A program made the position numbers and the translations under genes. Below are positions 49,201 to 57,054 of a DNA stretch of 64,000 nt, piece by piece. The notes beneath the pieces are model-generated. The model saw nothing but the letters and a program-made list of their open reading frames with translations, made no database searches and was not told the origin of the DNA. Positions within the stretch are counted from its first letter, which is position 1. Every line of letters begins with the position of its first letter. Origin of the DNA: a virus; the IMG/VR virus record IMGVR_UViG_3300042878_001497, positions 1 to 64,000 of that record. The stretch is one strand, 5' to 3'.

Positions 49201-50688
49201 CTATTAATTGATGCCTCGGGAAATACAGGTGAAACATTATATGCTACCAGCTCTTTTATTTATAATCCAACCTTAAATAGATTATCTATTGGGGATGATC
49301 CTAATAGACAAATTTACCTTTGGGGAGGTTCTCCCATTGTAACGGGCAGTACTGCCCTAGGTTTCTTTACTTTAGGAGACAATTCAGGCAATTATAATAC
49401 AGCTGTAGGATATTTTTCTCAAAGAACAAACTACGGTAGAGAAAATACTACTTTAGGCGCTTTTACTTTAGAGCTCCCAGCCGCTGGTGAAAGTGTAGAA
49501 AGTATTAAAAATACTGTAGTAGGATATGGTGCTTTGCGAAATACTGGGGATAGTACAAATACTCTAGCTGTAGCTATAGGATATAATGCATTAGGAACTG
49601 GGGGATCTAATAAAGATATTGCTATTGGTAACAGTGCTTTAATTGCAGGAAATACTGTCCCAGCAGGTACTGGTAAAAATATAGCCATTGGAGATAATGC
49701 AATGGCTGGAGGAATTGCAAGTGATGGTGGTAATAATATTGCTATAGGAACTAGCACTCTCAGTACTCTTTTAGGCAACGTATCTAATAATATAGCTATA
49801 GGTAATTTAGCCGGTAGTAGTGTATCTAGTGGAGCCGATAATGTTTTCTTAGGTGCGGATGCAGGCAGAACTGTATCTACTGGAACTCATAATACTTTTT
49901 TAGGTACTGAAGCGGGGGAACTTGTGACTACAGGTATTACGAATACTTTTGTAGGTAGGAGCGCCGGAGTTTCTTTTACAACAGGTAATAATAATGTTGT
50001 AATTGGTGGGTTTGGTGGAGCTGCTACAGGATATGTTTCACAAAATTCAAATATTTTTATATCAGATGGAGCTGGTCAAGTAAGAATTTTTGCTACAGGT
50101 TCTACAGGTAATATTGGTATTGATACATTTACTCCAGCTTTTAAGGTAGATGTAAACGGTACTTTAGGAGCTGAATTATCTAGTACTTCTGATAATTCTA
50201 ATATAGTATCTTGGAATAGTGCTACAGATGAAGTACAGTACATTCCCAAAATAAGCGTAGATACTAACGCATATAATCCTAGTGGGAGCGGTGGAGTTAG
50301 TGATAAGACTTATCTGGTATTAAATGACGGATACAGTATTGATAACGAGATAGAGTACGGATATTTCGCCCGCTCGTCACTGGTTAACTCTCCTCCTACA
50401 ACCTATACAGTTCTCACTGTCCCTCAAACCACATACCACTCAGTAGTAATAGACTACACAACCTCAGATTCATCTTATGCGTTTACTAGATCGCAAAGGT
50501 TTATTTGTCATTGGGATAACGGTAGTGGTATTTTCTATACTAATTCTGGAGCTCCAGATTTGGGATCTATAAATGCCTCTCATATACTAACTGGTGTTAT
50601 CTCTGCCGGTAATATTCAAATAAGGTTAACTAATTACCTTTCAGGTGGTAGAATTATAGGAGATTATAAGCTCTTTAAGAAAATATAA
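46255..50688 (+). CDS. Large collagen-like tail fibre with beta-roll repeats
   Basis: 1477 residues. The N-terminus (ILRQNTATNTGKGSRLTFTEMDSNLE) is of the tail-attachment type found at the start of phage fibres. Two collagen-like blocks with GTQGIQGITG triplets cover about residues 252-428 and 558-960, separated by a globular domain of about 130 residues. Residues about 1030-1250 hold NTAVGYxS / NTVVGYGAL / NIAIGxxAL beta-roll repeats, and the last 170 residues form a beta-rich tip (YHSVVIDYTTSDSSYAFTRSQRF). Unlike the fibres at the left end of the window it has no S74 chaperone. Expected to be a trimeric, long flexible host-binding fibre. Confidence 0.85.
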   Translation: MAIILRQNTATNTGKGSRLTFTEMDSNLESFYISSSFANNTLILYTTGSVSHSVDLSSFGGNVDSGSFMASASAAGGVITFEKVDGSTFDVTVTNVASASKVNITNTSSSQGYYLVFAEATSGHQDLRADSSIVYNPDSNTLQTANLILTGDLTVQGTRTELQVTELNVEDKLITVASGSTTSAQADGAGIQIAGANQSVTWDHTNSRLKTSTDLGVTGTLNVSTVATDNALTDFVVLAGDGTLKKRTSIVGAQGVQGTTGTQGIQGITGTQGTQGTQGTQGTDGLQGIQGITGTQGTQGITGTQGTQGTQGTQGIQGIQGITGTQGVQGTTGTQGTDGLQGIQGITGTQGVQGITGIQGTQGTQGTQGTQGAQGITGTQGIQGVTGVQGTDGLQGTQGIQGITGTQGTQGIQGTYGVQGVQGVQGTDGSFGGATFDYTFDSTTTSGDPGQGKIRLSNSNENTSTQMYIDDLDDFGNDISSFMQTIDSVTSTVKGYARIANRTDATQYLLFQISNLTDNTGWWTIDITNQASSATSPFTNLEDITISFITTGDKGDTGPQGVQGTTGTQGTNGTQGIQGITGAQGIQGTTGTQGTDGTQGIQGITGTGLQGIQGTQGTNGTQGIQGITGAGTQGIQGTTGTQGNNGTQGIQGITGAGTQGIQGITGAQGTDGTQGIQGITGAGTQGTQGTTGTATQGIQGTQGTTGSATQGIQGIDGNQGIQGTTGTATQGIQGTQGTTGTATQGIQGTTGTATQGIQGTQGTTGTATQGIQGTTGTATQGIQGTQGTTGTATQGIQGTQGTTGTATQGIQGIIGSQGIQGTTGSATQGIQGTQGTTGTATQGTQGTQGTTGTATQGIQGTTGSATQGIQGTQGTTGTATQGIQGIQGTIGTATQGIQGTQGTTGTATQGIQGITGTQGTDGTQGIQGITGGQGTQGTTGTATQGIQGITGIQGTQGIQGPSNPNAISVDIANATGDVEYRSLLIDASGNTGETLYATSSFIYNPTLNRLSIGDDPNRQIYLWGGSPIVTGSTALGFFTLGDNSGNYNTAVGYFSQRTNYGRENTTLGAFTLELPAAGESVESIKNTVVGYGALRNTGDSTNTLAVAIGYNALGTGGSNKDIAIGNSALIAGNTVPAGTGKNIAIGDNAMAGGIASDGGNNIAIGTSTLSTLLGNVSNNIAIGNLAGSSVSSGADNVFLGADAGRTVSTGTHNTFLGTEAGELVTTGITNTFVGRSAGVSFTTGNNNVVIGGFGGAATGYVSQNSNIFISDGAGQVRIFATGSTGNIGIDTFTPAFKVDVNGTLGAELSSTSDNSNIVSWNSATDEVQYIPKISVDTNAYNPSGSGGVSDKTYLVLNDGYSIDNEIEYGYFARSSLVNSPPTTYTVLTVPQTTYHSVVIDYTTSDSSYAFTRSQRFICHWDNGSGIFYTNSGAPDLGSINASHILTGVISAGNIQIRLTNYLSGGRIIGDYKLFKKI

Positions 50689-50699
50689 TATAAAACAAC

Positions 50700-51386
50700 A
50701 TGGGTAAATTTCAAGCAACAGAAGGTATAACATCTATAGGAGCTGCTGAGTTTTCTTCTAGCCTGGCAACTACTACAACCGGAACTAGTATCTTTAATAA
50801 CGATACTTTTCTAAGAGATAATACATACTTCTCAGGTTCTACTTTTATAGGTCCGGCTGCTGCTTCTTATATGTCTAGTACAGACTGGGATAACCTAGCA
50901 GGGACAGTACTAGGAACTACAACAGGAGGTAGAATAGGGTTTATGTACCCTTTTAACATATTTTCAGGTGGCAGACGAATTTATTTAGGAGCAGGAAACC
51001 AAGTTATAGGAAGTACTTCAGGATTAGGTTGGGATAGGTTAAACGGAGGATTGTGGGAGTTTTATATCAATAGCGTGAGCACCACAATAGACTTAGATAC
51101 TACAACCTTAGCTACAGCAGGTATGAACTTTGCTAGCTTTACATTCATTACTACCCAGCAAAATCCAGTAGGTCTTAGAGCTAGAGCGGTTTGGGCAAGT
51201 GGTGCTGCATGGACTACTCGTTGGACCGGGACAGTTTCTACTGCTAACTATGCCTACGAGAACACTGTAACTATGACATCTAACGTATATGCTTCGGATA
51301 AATACCCAGACTACACAGGAATTACTCACGTAATTGTAGACTCCTCAGATAGAAGAATTACACTACACTCAACTAACTGGTCTTAA
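50700..51386 (+). CDS. Fibre-associated hypothetical protein
   Basis: 228 residues. MGKFQATEGITSIGAAEFSSSLATTTTGTSIF is Ser/Thr-rich; the rest is beta-rich with Gly and Trp (GLGWDRLNGGLWEFYINSVS, ASGAAWTTRWTGTVS). The C-terminal half resembles in style the tip domain of the preceding fibre. It follows that gene by 11 bases. Could be a fibre-tip adhesin or cap. Not recognised. Confidence 0.6.
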   Translation: MGKFQATEGITSIGAAEFSSSLATTTTGTSIFNNDTFLRDNTYFSGSTFIGPAAASYMSSTDWDNLAGTVLGTTTGGRIGFMYPFNIFSGGRRIYLGAGNQVIGSTSGLGWDRLNGGLWEFYINSVSTTIDLDTTTLATAGMNFASFTFITTQQNPVGLRARAVWASGAAWTTRWTGTVSTANYAYENTVTMTSNVYASDKYPDYTGITHVIVDSSDRRITLHSTNWS

Positions 51387-51397
51387 ATAATCAAGCT

Positions 51398-51586
51398 ATG
51401 TCAACTAATACGATATACCAACTAAGTTTAAAAGATTGGCCAATAGGATCAGATGGTCAAATCAATAAAAATCACACAGATATAGTCACCTTTTCTTCTA
51501 TAGAAGAAGCTAATGCTTTTATTGAAGCTAGCGGTTCAGAAGGAACATATAATATACAGGCCTTTATAGTAAAAACAGCCGAATAG
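51398..51586 (+). CDS. Small hypothetical protein
   Basis: 62 residues (MSTNTIYQLSLKDWPIGSDGQINKNHTDIVTFSSIEEANAFIEASGSEG), with a beta/alpha pattern and terminal strand (NIQAFIVKTAE). The EEANAFIEAS helix is similar in layout to the end of the 43-residue protein at 10236. Last gene of the fibre operon. Unknown function. Confidence 0.6.
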   Translation: MSTNTIYQLSLKDWPIGSDGQINKNHTDIVTFSSIEEANAFIEASGSEGTYNIQAFIVKTAE

Positions 51587-51617
51587 TTGTAGATTCAACT
51601 ATTTATTCTTATATTGT
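51587..51617 (+). promoter_or_regulatory. Bacteroidota-type promoter of the queD/queE operon
   Basis: TTG at 51587-51589, 20 bases, then TATATTGT at 51610-51617. The predicted start falls at about 51620-51623, right at the first base of the structured leader. Confidence 0.62.
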
Positions 51618-51618
51618 A

Positions 51619-51653
51619 TAGGTGTCGTAGCACCACCTTAAAAAAACACTAAT
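51619..51653 (+). promoter_or_regulatory. preQ1-I-like riboswitch candidate (queD/queE leader)
   Basis: Stem AGGT (51620-51623) / ACCT (51635-51638), an 11-base loop GTCGTAGCACC, then an A7 tail and CACTAA up to the ATG at 51654. UAG in the loop (51628-51630) can pair with CUA (51649-51651), forming an H-type pseudoknot. Length, CACC before the 3' strand, and the A-rich tail match class I preQ1 riboswitches. Nearly the same leader precedes folE. A competing hairpin GGTG/CACC (51621-51634) is possible. Confidence 0.55.
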
Positions 51654-51929
51654 ATGGCAAAAAAGCAGTTATTGACTGAACCGGTCCTTCCTAAGGACAG
51701 TATTATCAATCCCGAACTCTACCACAAGGTAAAAGGGACCAATTCTAAGATTGATACCAAGTTTAAGCACTTGGAGAAGATGCCTGATCAAAAATGGCAT
51801 CAAATTATTTCTTTTATTAAATCTGGCGTTCGAATTGTAGGCTACGGAATCATTCCTTTTGATTTGGTAGCAGCTGCAATCGTTCTTATATTTAGTGAAG
51901 TAATCGGTATTATTGAAGAATTAGTATGA
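51654..51929 (+). CDS. Single-pass membrane protein heading the queD/queE operon
   Basis: 91 residues. A charged soluble part (residues 1-50, with KVKGTNSKIDTKFKHLEKMPDQKW) is followed by a hydrophobic C-terminal region (GVRIVGYGIIPFDLVAAAIVLIFSEVIGIIEEL). It overlaps queD by four bases and shares the preQ1-like leader. A transporter for a queuine precursor would normally have more helices, so that role is unlikely. Unknown function. Confidence 0.6.
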   Translation: MAKKQLLTEPVLPKDSIINPELYHKVKGTNSKIDTKFKHLEKMPDQKWHQIISFIKSGVRIVGYGIIPFDLVAAAIVLIFSEVIGIIEELV

Positions 51930-52390
51930 GCACATTTAGATCAACAAAAGTATTTGATGGTTACTCAACAGTATTCCGTCAATGGAAAGCCGAAGGAACA
52001 CACTGCAGATTCCTTCACGGCTATGGAGTAAGTTTAAAAGTATGGTTCGAAGGTGAACTTGACGAACGTAACTGGGTATGGGATTTCGGAGGTATGAAAC
52101 GTGCTACTGGAACTATTGACGGTATGAATCCTAAAGCATGGATGGATCATATGCTCGACCATACTACAATTATTGCAGAAGATGATCCGTATCTTTCTTA
52201 CTTCCAGAATATGTACACAGAAGGTATGATTCAATTACGAGTTATTCCAGCTACTGGAGCAGAGCGTTTTGCAGAGTATTTCTACAATAAACTGAATACA
52301 TTTATTCAAGAAGAAACAGATAATCGTGTTAAAGTAGTTCAAGTTGAATTTCGTGAGCACGAAAAGAACACAGCATTTTATAAAGGTTAA
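51926..52390 (+). CDS. queD: 6-carboxy-tetrahydropterin synthase homologue
   Basis: 154 residues of the QueD/PTPS fold: THCRFLHGYGVSLKVWFEGELDERNWVWDFGGMK, with catalytic Cys27, MLDHTTII (Asp78-His79) and ATGAERFAEYFY (Glu113). It converts dihydroneopterin triphosphate to 6-carboxytetrahydropterin. Two of the three usual zinc histidines are not where expected: FDAAH reads FDGYS and HGH reads HGY (Tyr33), leaving His31 and a nearby His26. This may be a subfamily trait with a rearranged metal site. It starts inside the preceding stop; queE follows two bases later. Confidence 0.85.
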   Translation: MSTFRSTKVFDGYSTVFRQWKAEGTHCRFLHGYGVSLKVWFEGELDERNWVWDFGGMKRATGTIDGMNPKAWMDHMLDHTTIIAEDDPYLSYFQNMYTEGMIQLRVIPATGAERFAEYFYNKLNTFIQEETDNRVKVVQVEFREHEKNTAFYKG

Positions 52391-52392
52391 TT

Positions 52393-53175
52393 ATGCCATT
52401 AGGAAGAATAGAAGATTATAGTAAAGTTCTACCGATTGTAGAGCTTTACACTTGCATCCAGTCAGAAGGCAGCCGTGCCGGCCGTCCTACTGTTGCAGTC
52501 CGTACTACAGGCTGTACCCACCGCTGCTACTTCGGAGAAGGCGGATGGTGTGATAGCTGGTACACTTCAATCCATCCGGAGAAAGGTAAATACACTTTCC
52601 AGGATATTATCAACATTTACGATCAGAATCCTGAAATTAAGGAGATGATGCTGACGGGCGGTTCACCGACCATGCACCCTAAGCTTGTAAATGAACTAAC
52701 TCACTTTGCAAATGAAAGGCAAATTATCATCACAATCGAAACAGAAGGGTCTGCTTTCCTCGAAACAGATCATCCTATTGGGCTTATATCTTTCAGCCCT
52801 AAATTTAGCAACAGCGTGCCTGTACTTGGGACTACTACACCTCTTGGGGATATTGTAGACGAGAAACTTATCAAGACTCACAACCGTTACCGTCTCAATA
52901 AAGAGTCGATTGCTAAGTCAATGACTTACCATTCGGACTACCATATGAAGGTAGTAGTAAACCCAGTGGAGGACCCTCAGACATGGGCAGAGATTAAGTC
53001 TTTCCTAGATGAACTACAGGTACCTAAGCATAAGATTTGGATCATGCCTCCGGGGGATAATCGTCAGGAACTTATCCGAGTTTACCCAGCGGTAATTCAA
53101 TGGTGTACAGACAATATGTACAACTTCACCGGCCGTGAACACATCATTGCTTTTGATACTAAAAGAGAAGTTTAA
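52393..53175 (+). CDS. queE: 7-carboxy-7-deazaguanine synthase (radical SAM)
   Basis: 260 residues. PIVELYTCIQSEGSRAGRPTVAVRTTGCTHRC is a classic QueE start, followed by MMLTGGSPTMHP (SAM-binding GG motif) and IITIETEGSAF. It rearranges 6-carboxytetrahydropterin to 7-carboxy-7-deazaguanine. The cluster cysteines are Cys41, Cys45 and Cys53, a CX3CX7C spacing instead of the usual CX3CX2C, so the cluster loop has five extra residues. The 3' end overlaps a small gene (TAATG). Confidence 0.9.
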   Translation: MPLGRIEDYSKVLPIVELYTCIQSEGSRAGRPTVAVRTTGCTHRCYFGEGGWCDSWYTSIHPEKGKYTFQDIINIYDQNPEIKEMMLTGGSPTMHPKLVNELTHFANERQIIITIETEGSAFLETDHPIGLISFSPKFSNSVPVLGTTTPLGDIVDEKLIKTHNRYRLNKESIAKSMTYHSDYHMKVVVNPVEDPQTWAEIKSFLDELQVPKHKIWIMPPGDNRQELIRVYPAVIQWCTDNMYNFTGREHIIAFDTKREV

Positions 53176-53354
53176 TGTCTTTCGTCATTCTTAAGCATAC
53201 TAGCATCCAAGGAACCCCTCGTACTATCATCGTGAATGATAGCGAGGGTATTGCTATGGAATTTGAATCTGCAGATGCTGCTTTGAAACTAGCAGAGATC
53301 TTTCAAGCCAATACTACCTCAGGAAATATTTACGAAGTAAAACAGTTAAAATAA
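53175..53354 (+). CDS. 59-residue hypothetical protein
   Basis: Starts on the last base of the queE stop and ends on the first base of the next ATG. Product MSFVILKHTSIQGTPRTIIV..., with a later ESADAALKLAEIFQA helix: a small beta-beta-alpha fold of about 60 residues. Fully coupled to the queD/queE operon. Unknown. Confidence 0.6.
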   Translation: MSFVILKHTSIQGTPRTIIVNDSEGIAMEFESADAALKLAEIFQANTTSGNIYEVKQLK

Positions 53355-53527
53355 TGCCACACGGATATCTAGCAAACCTACATCAGTTGTGGGCTCTTGG
53401 CGTTCTTGAGCCAGCAGGCGTTATCGCCGCTATACATCCTTACGGGTACAAACTAAACTACCTTACCTTAAATGGGATCGGAGTAGGAAAAGAAAACGAA
53501 AGGTTTGAGTTCAAGTACAGAGAATAG
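53354..53527 (+). CDS. 57-residue hypothetical protein
   Basis: TAATG junction on the left, TAG at 53525-53527 on the right. Product MPHGYLANLHQLWALGVLEP..., ending ERFEFKYRE. Compact and unrecognised. Gene packing supports translation. Confidence 0.55.
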   Translation: MPHGYLANLHQLWALGVLEPAGVIAAIHPYGYKLNYLTLNGIGVGKENERFEFKYRE

Positions 53528-53529
53528 TA

Positions 53530-53721
53530 ATGACATTAGGACAGGTTATAACAGTAGGAGATGATTGGTACCAGGTTATTAGAACAGTTAGAGAAGGTCG
53601 TGAATGGGATGTTGAACTTCTTAAACAGTACTGGTTTTGTTCGCATACCTTCCGTAAGGATGGTTTACTCTATTTTTGCCGAGCGATTGAAAAAGTTGAA
53701 TTTGAAGAAATAACAGAGTGA
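53530..53721 (+). CDS. Small hypothetical protein
   Basis: 63 residues (MTLGQVITVGDDWYQVIRTVREGREWDVELLKQYWFCSHTF), a beta-barrel-like pattern with Cys and Trp in the centre. Ends in a GTGA overlap with the sugar reductase gene, so it is co-translated with the glycan cluster. Unknown. Confidence 0.6.
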   Translation: MTLGQVITVGDDWYQVIRTVREGREWDVELLKQYWFCSHTFRKDGLLYFCRAIEKVEFEEITE

Positions 53722-54392
53722 TTGCAATACTAGGAGGAACAGGGTTGCTGGGAAAAGAGTTACAAAAGCTAGATTCTTCCTTAGTCTGTACGGGCCGGGA
53801 AATTGATATTACTAACTTTAAAGAAGTCTTCTACTACCTTAATAAAGTAAACCCGGATACTGTAGTCAACGCAGCTGCAATAACAAATTCCATAGAGGTT
53901 TCTGAGAATCCTATTCCTGCTATAGACGTTAATATTATAGGTGCTGCTAATATAGCTAAGTACTGTCAGCAATATGGTAAGAGATTGGTATATATTAGCA
54001 CAGACTACGTCTATCCCGGAACTGGTAACCATGTAGAGGATGATGCTCTATACCCAAATAACGAATATGCGTGGACTAAATTAGGGGGAGAATGTTCTTC
54101 TAGATTGGTGAAAGATCATTGTATAATTCGTACTAGTTTTGGAAGTAGAAAATTTCCTTATCCTGCTGCATATATAAATTTATTTACAAGTAAAGAATAC
54201 GTAGGTGTGCTTGCTCCTCAAATCTTAAAAATTATACAGAGTAAACTTAACGGAATTGTAAATGTAGGAGGTTACAGAAAAAGTTCATATATTTACGCAT
54301 CACAGTACAGCAAGGTTGACAAAATTCAATTAGAACATAGTAAAGATTTTAGCCTAAACACAGCAAAATATAATGAGAATTTCCCAGAGTGA
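53718..54392 (+). CDS. RmlD-like NAD(P)-dependent sugar reductase/epimerase
   Basis: 224 residues starting at GTG. The Rossmann motif GGTGLLGKEL is at the N-terminus; VVNAAAITN and the catalytic YISTDYVYPG and YAWTKLGGE (Tyr-x3-Lys) follow, as in dTDP-4-dehydrorhamnose reductases. It is shorter than RmlD (about 290), lacking part of the substrate domain. First enzyme of a five-gene glycan cluster; it would supply or remodel a deoxysugar. Confidence 0.78.
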   Translation: MIAILGGTGLLGKELQKLDSSLVCTGREIDITNFKEVFYYLNKVNPDTVVNAAAITNSIEVSENPIPAIDVNIIGAANIAKYCQQYGKRLVYISTDYVYPGTGNHVEDDALYPNNEYAWTKLGGECSSRLVKDHCIIRTSFGSRKFPYPAAYINLFTSKEYVGVLAPQILKIIQSKLNGIVNVGGYRKSSYIYASQYSKVDKIQLEHSKDFSLNTAKYNENFPE

Positions 54393-55605
54393 TTCATGCC
54401 CGATAACCGGAACTTCAGAAAGACTTAAGTACTTTTCTCTAGGCGAAATGCCGCTTGTTAATAATCTTGCCGATACTTTAGAAGAATCTTTAACCTGCAA
54501 AAAGATTCCTTTAGAACTAAACTATTTTGCAGAATCAAAACTTACTGCTTTAACTACTTTTGTAGACAGTCAGTCTTTGTTTAGTAACTACCTTTACAAG
54601 TCTGGAGTTAACACTCCCTACATTTCTCATAGTAGAAAAATGTTCAAAGATGTACGGAAGCTCTTACAACTTAAAGACCAGGACCTTATTGTAGACATTG
54701 GAGGTAATGATGGAACACTTCTTAAAACTTTTCGAGAAACTTCTAAAACATCCCTACAGTACCTAAATATTGATGGTTCTGAAAACATCACACAGTACTC
54801 TAAAGAACAGGGAATTAATACACTCTGCGAGTTTTTTAATGAAGATACCCCTACCCGAGTTAAAACTTTAGCCAAAGTTGTTGTATCCACAAATGTTTTT
54901 CAACATTTACAGGATACTAATTCTTTTGTTAGAGGGGTAAAAAAACTTCTACAATCAGACGGTGTATGGGTACTAGAATTTCCGTACTGGCTTCATGATA
55001 TGAAGACCAAGCAATTTGACCAGGTGTACCATGAGCATATGTACTACTACACAGTTACTCCGCTAGTAGCAATGATGCAAAAACACGAGTTGGAAGTTTT
55101 ACGAGTAGTTCCTCAAAAAATACATGGAGGTACTTTGCGTCTAATCATAGGGCATTTAGGAGGTAATCAACACCTAAAAGATAGTAGTGTAGAAGTTTAC
55201 CTAAAGAGAGAATCTAAACTTACACCCAAGTTCTACCAGCAGTGGGGAGCAAAAATTAAACAGCATTTGGTATCCTGTGAGAGTGAACTAAAGTACCTAA
55301 AAGGTAAAGGTAAGACCCTGGTAGGATTTGCTGCAAGTGCTAAGGGATGTGTCTTTCTAAACAGTGCCGGGATAGATTGTAAAGTACTTGATTTCATTAT
55401 CGATGATACTGATATAAAACAAGGCAAATTTATGCCGGGTACCGGACTAGAAATTAAAGGGAGAGGAGATGTAGATTTTGAACAAATTGATTACATTCTT
55501 ATACTCTCTCATAATTTTAGTGATCATATCATAAAAAGTCTTAAAGACGAAGGATATGAAGGTAAGTTTGTTGTGTGTTTACCTTCTTATAAAGTACTAT
55601 CATGA
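54373..55605 (+). CDS. Sugar C-methyltransferase-like protein
   Basis: 410 residues with the three-part plan of TylC3/NovU-type C-methyltransferases: an N-terminal part (CPITGTSERLKYFSLGEMPLVNNLAD, normally zinc-binding with more Cys, so the zinc site may be reduced), a SAM-binding core (LIVDIGGNDGTLL; VVVSTNVFQHLQD; VWVLEFPYW) and a C-terminal domain (GKTLVGFAASAKGCVFLNSAGI). It would methylate a nucleotide sugar made by the preceding reductase. Overlaps its neighbours on both sides. Confidence 0.78.
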   Translation: MRISQSDSCPITGTSERLKYFSLGEMPLVNNLADTLEESLTCKKIPLELNYFAESKLTALTTFVDSQSLFSNYLYKSGVNTPYISHSRKMFKDVRKLLQLKDQDLIVDIGGNDGTLLKTFRETSKTSLQYLNIDGSENITQYSKEQGINTLCEFFNEDTPTRVKTLAKVVVSTNVFQHLQDTNSFVRGVKKLLQSDGVWVLEFPYWLHDMKTKQFDQVYHEHMYYYTVTPLVAMMQKHELEVLRVVPQKIHGGTLRLIIGHLGGNQHLKDSSVEVYLKRESKLTPKFYQQWGAKIKQHLVSCESELKYLKGKGKTLVGFAASAKGCVFLNSAGIDCKVLDFIIDDTDIKQGKFMPGTGLEIKGRGDVDFEQIDYILILSHNFSDHIIKSLKDEGYEGKFVVCLPSYKVLS

Positions 55606-56378
55606 ATTCAATCCCAGTAATAGGAACAGCAATTGTAAACACGCCCTACTGGCTATACCGGCTGATTGCTAGTGTAGACTACCCGGTGGATAACTTTGTT
55701 ATCTTTAATAACAACGGTCGAGGAGAAATCACAGAAGAGCTTGACAATCTAGCTAAACTCTCTCATAAGTTTATTAAGAAAATTACAGTATGCCACTTAC
55801 CTGCTAATCTAGGTGTGCCTGGAGCATTTAACCTTATTATAAAAAGTTATATAAATTCTCCTAGCTGGTTGATAGTAAACTACGATGTAGCTTTTGGACC
55901 AGGCTTCTTAAAAGAGATGGCAGAGAAAGCTTCTGACCCGGAAGTAGGAATGGTACATGGTAAAGCAGGTGATTTTGATTTACCGAGCTGGGATGTATTC
56001 CTAATTAAAGACTGGGTAGTACAGCAGTACGGACTCTTTGACGAAAACTTAACCCCAGCTTACTGCGAAGATGCAGATTATTTTATGAGATTTGTGCATA
56101 GGCCTATAAAAGTAGTAAAGCAGCTAGACAGTATTTATTACCACGGCCCTGGTGTAGATTACTACGAACACGGAAGTCAAACCAAAAAAGGAGAACCTGC
56201 ACTAGCAGCAAAATTAGATCAGGTTAACGAAATAAATTTTGAATATATGTTTAAAAAGTGGGGTGAAGGTTGGAGATGGGTAAACCCACTACCTACACCT
56301 TTTGATATAGAAGGAACTCCTATCTCAACAACTACTTTTGATTTAGAATTTGTACGCAAAAAACATTTAGGCTTTTAA
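55602..56378 (+). CDS. Family 2-like glycosyltransferase
   Basis: 258 residues with a GT-A-type start (IPVIGTAIVNTPYWLYRLIASVDYPVDNFVIFNNNGRG), the acceptor pocket LPANLGVPGAFNLIIK, LIVNYDVAFGPGF (metal site) and PAYCEDADYFMRFV, a typical EDxD motif of rhamnosyltransferase-like enzymes. The donor is probably the sugar from the upstream genes. The acceptor could be a virion protein, host surface or DNA base; sequence alone does not tell. Confidence 0.8.
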   Translation: MNSIPVIGTAIVNTPYWLYRLIASVDYPVDNFVIFNNNGRGEITEELDNLAKLSHKFIKKITVCHLPANLGVPGAFNLIIKSYINSPSWLIVNYDVAFGPGFLKEMAEKASDPEVGMVHGKAGDFDLPSWDVFLIKDWVVQQYGLFDENLTPAYCEDADYFMRFVHRPIKVVKQLDSIYYHGPGVDYYEHGSQTKKGEPALAAKLDQVNEINFEYMFKKWGEGWRWVNPLPTPFDIEGTPISTTTFDLEFVRKKHLGF

Positions 56379-56379
56379 T

Positions 56380-57054
56380 ATGGACGAATATACTTTATAC
56401 GACGCTGAACCGGATTCACAGTGGGGAATCATTACAGGAAATTTAGCACAACACAACCCTCAGCAGAATCCACGATTCTGGGTGGTTGATAATTTTTATA
56501 AGAATCCCGACCAAATTAGGGAGTACGGTCTCTCGCAAGTATACTTTGAGGGGGAAGGAGCAGTGGGTTGGAGAACCCGTAAGCAGTTCCTTTTTGATGG
56601 ACTCAAAGAGCAGTTTGAAAAAATTACAAACAAGAAGATTTTAGATCATACCCCGGAAGGAACCGGCTGGTACGATGTAGGTATTAACGGACGCTTCCAG
56701 GCCTGTGAAGCAGGAACTAAGACGGTATTTCACTGCGATAGCCAGCAATGGGCTGCAGTTCTCTATCTAACTCCAGATGCTCCTCCCCAGAGCGGTACTA
56801 GCTTCTACCGACATAAGGAGACTAAAGTTAGACATAGTTCTGAGATTGCTTGGGGTACCGGGGAAGAACTGGCCACATTTAATCAAAAGACCTTTGTTGA
56901 TCCTACTCCTTTTGAGAGAGTAGATACAGTTGGTAACGTTTATAACAGGCTTGTTATTTTTGATGGAAAGCTTATTCACTCCGGTAATGATTACTTTGGA
57001 TGGGATATTCCTTCTAGCAGGTTCTTTCAAATTTTCTTTTTTGATGTTGAGTAA
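56380..57054 (+). CDS. 2-oxoglutarate/Fe(II)-type oxygenase-like protein
   Basis: 224 residues. The iron triad is seen in VFHCDSQQWAAVLYLTPDAP (His-x-Asp) and LVIFDGKLIHSGNDYFG (distal His), with TSFYRHK between. I associate this pattern with the phage 2OG-like family annotated DUF6445. It would hydroxylate a sugar, base or protein. Situated between the glycosyltransferase and a HAD phosphatase; the gene overlaps the latter by 11 bases. Confidence 0.72.
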   Translation: MDEYTLYDAEPDSQWGIITGNLAQHNPQQNPRFWVVDNFYKNPDQIREYGLSQVYFEGEGAVGWRTRKQFLFDGLKEQFEKITNKKILDHTPEGTGWYDVGINGRFQACEAGTKTVFHCDSQQWAAVLYLTPDAPPQSGTSFYRHKETKVRHSSEIAWGTGEELATFNQKTFVDPTPFERVDTVGNVYNRLVIFDGKLIHSGNDYFGWDIPSSRFFQIFFFDVE

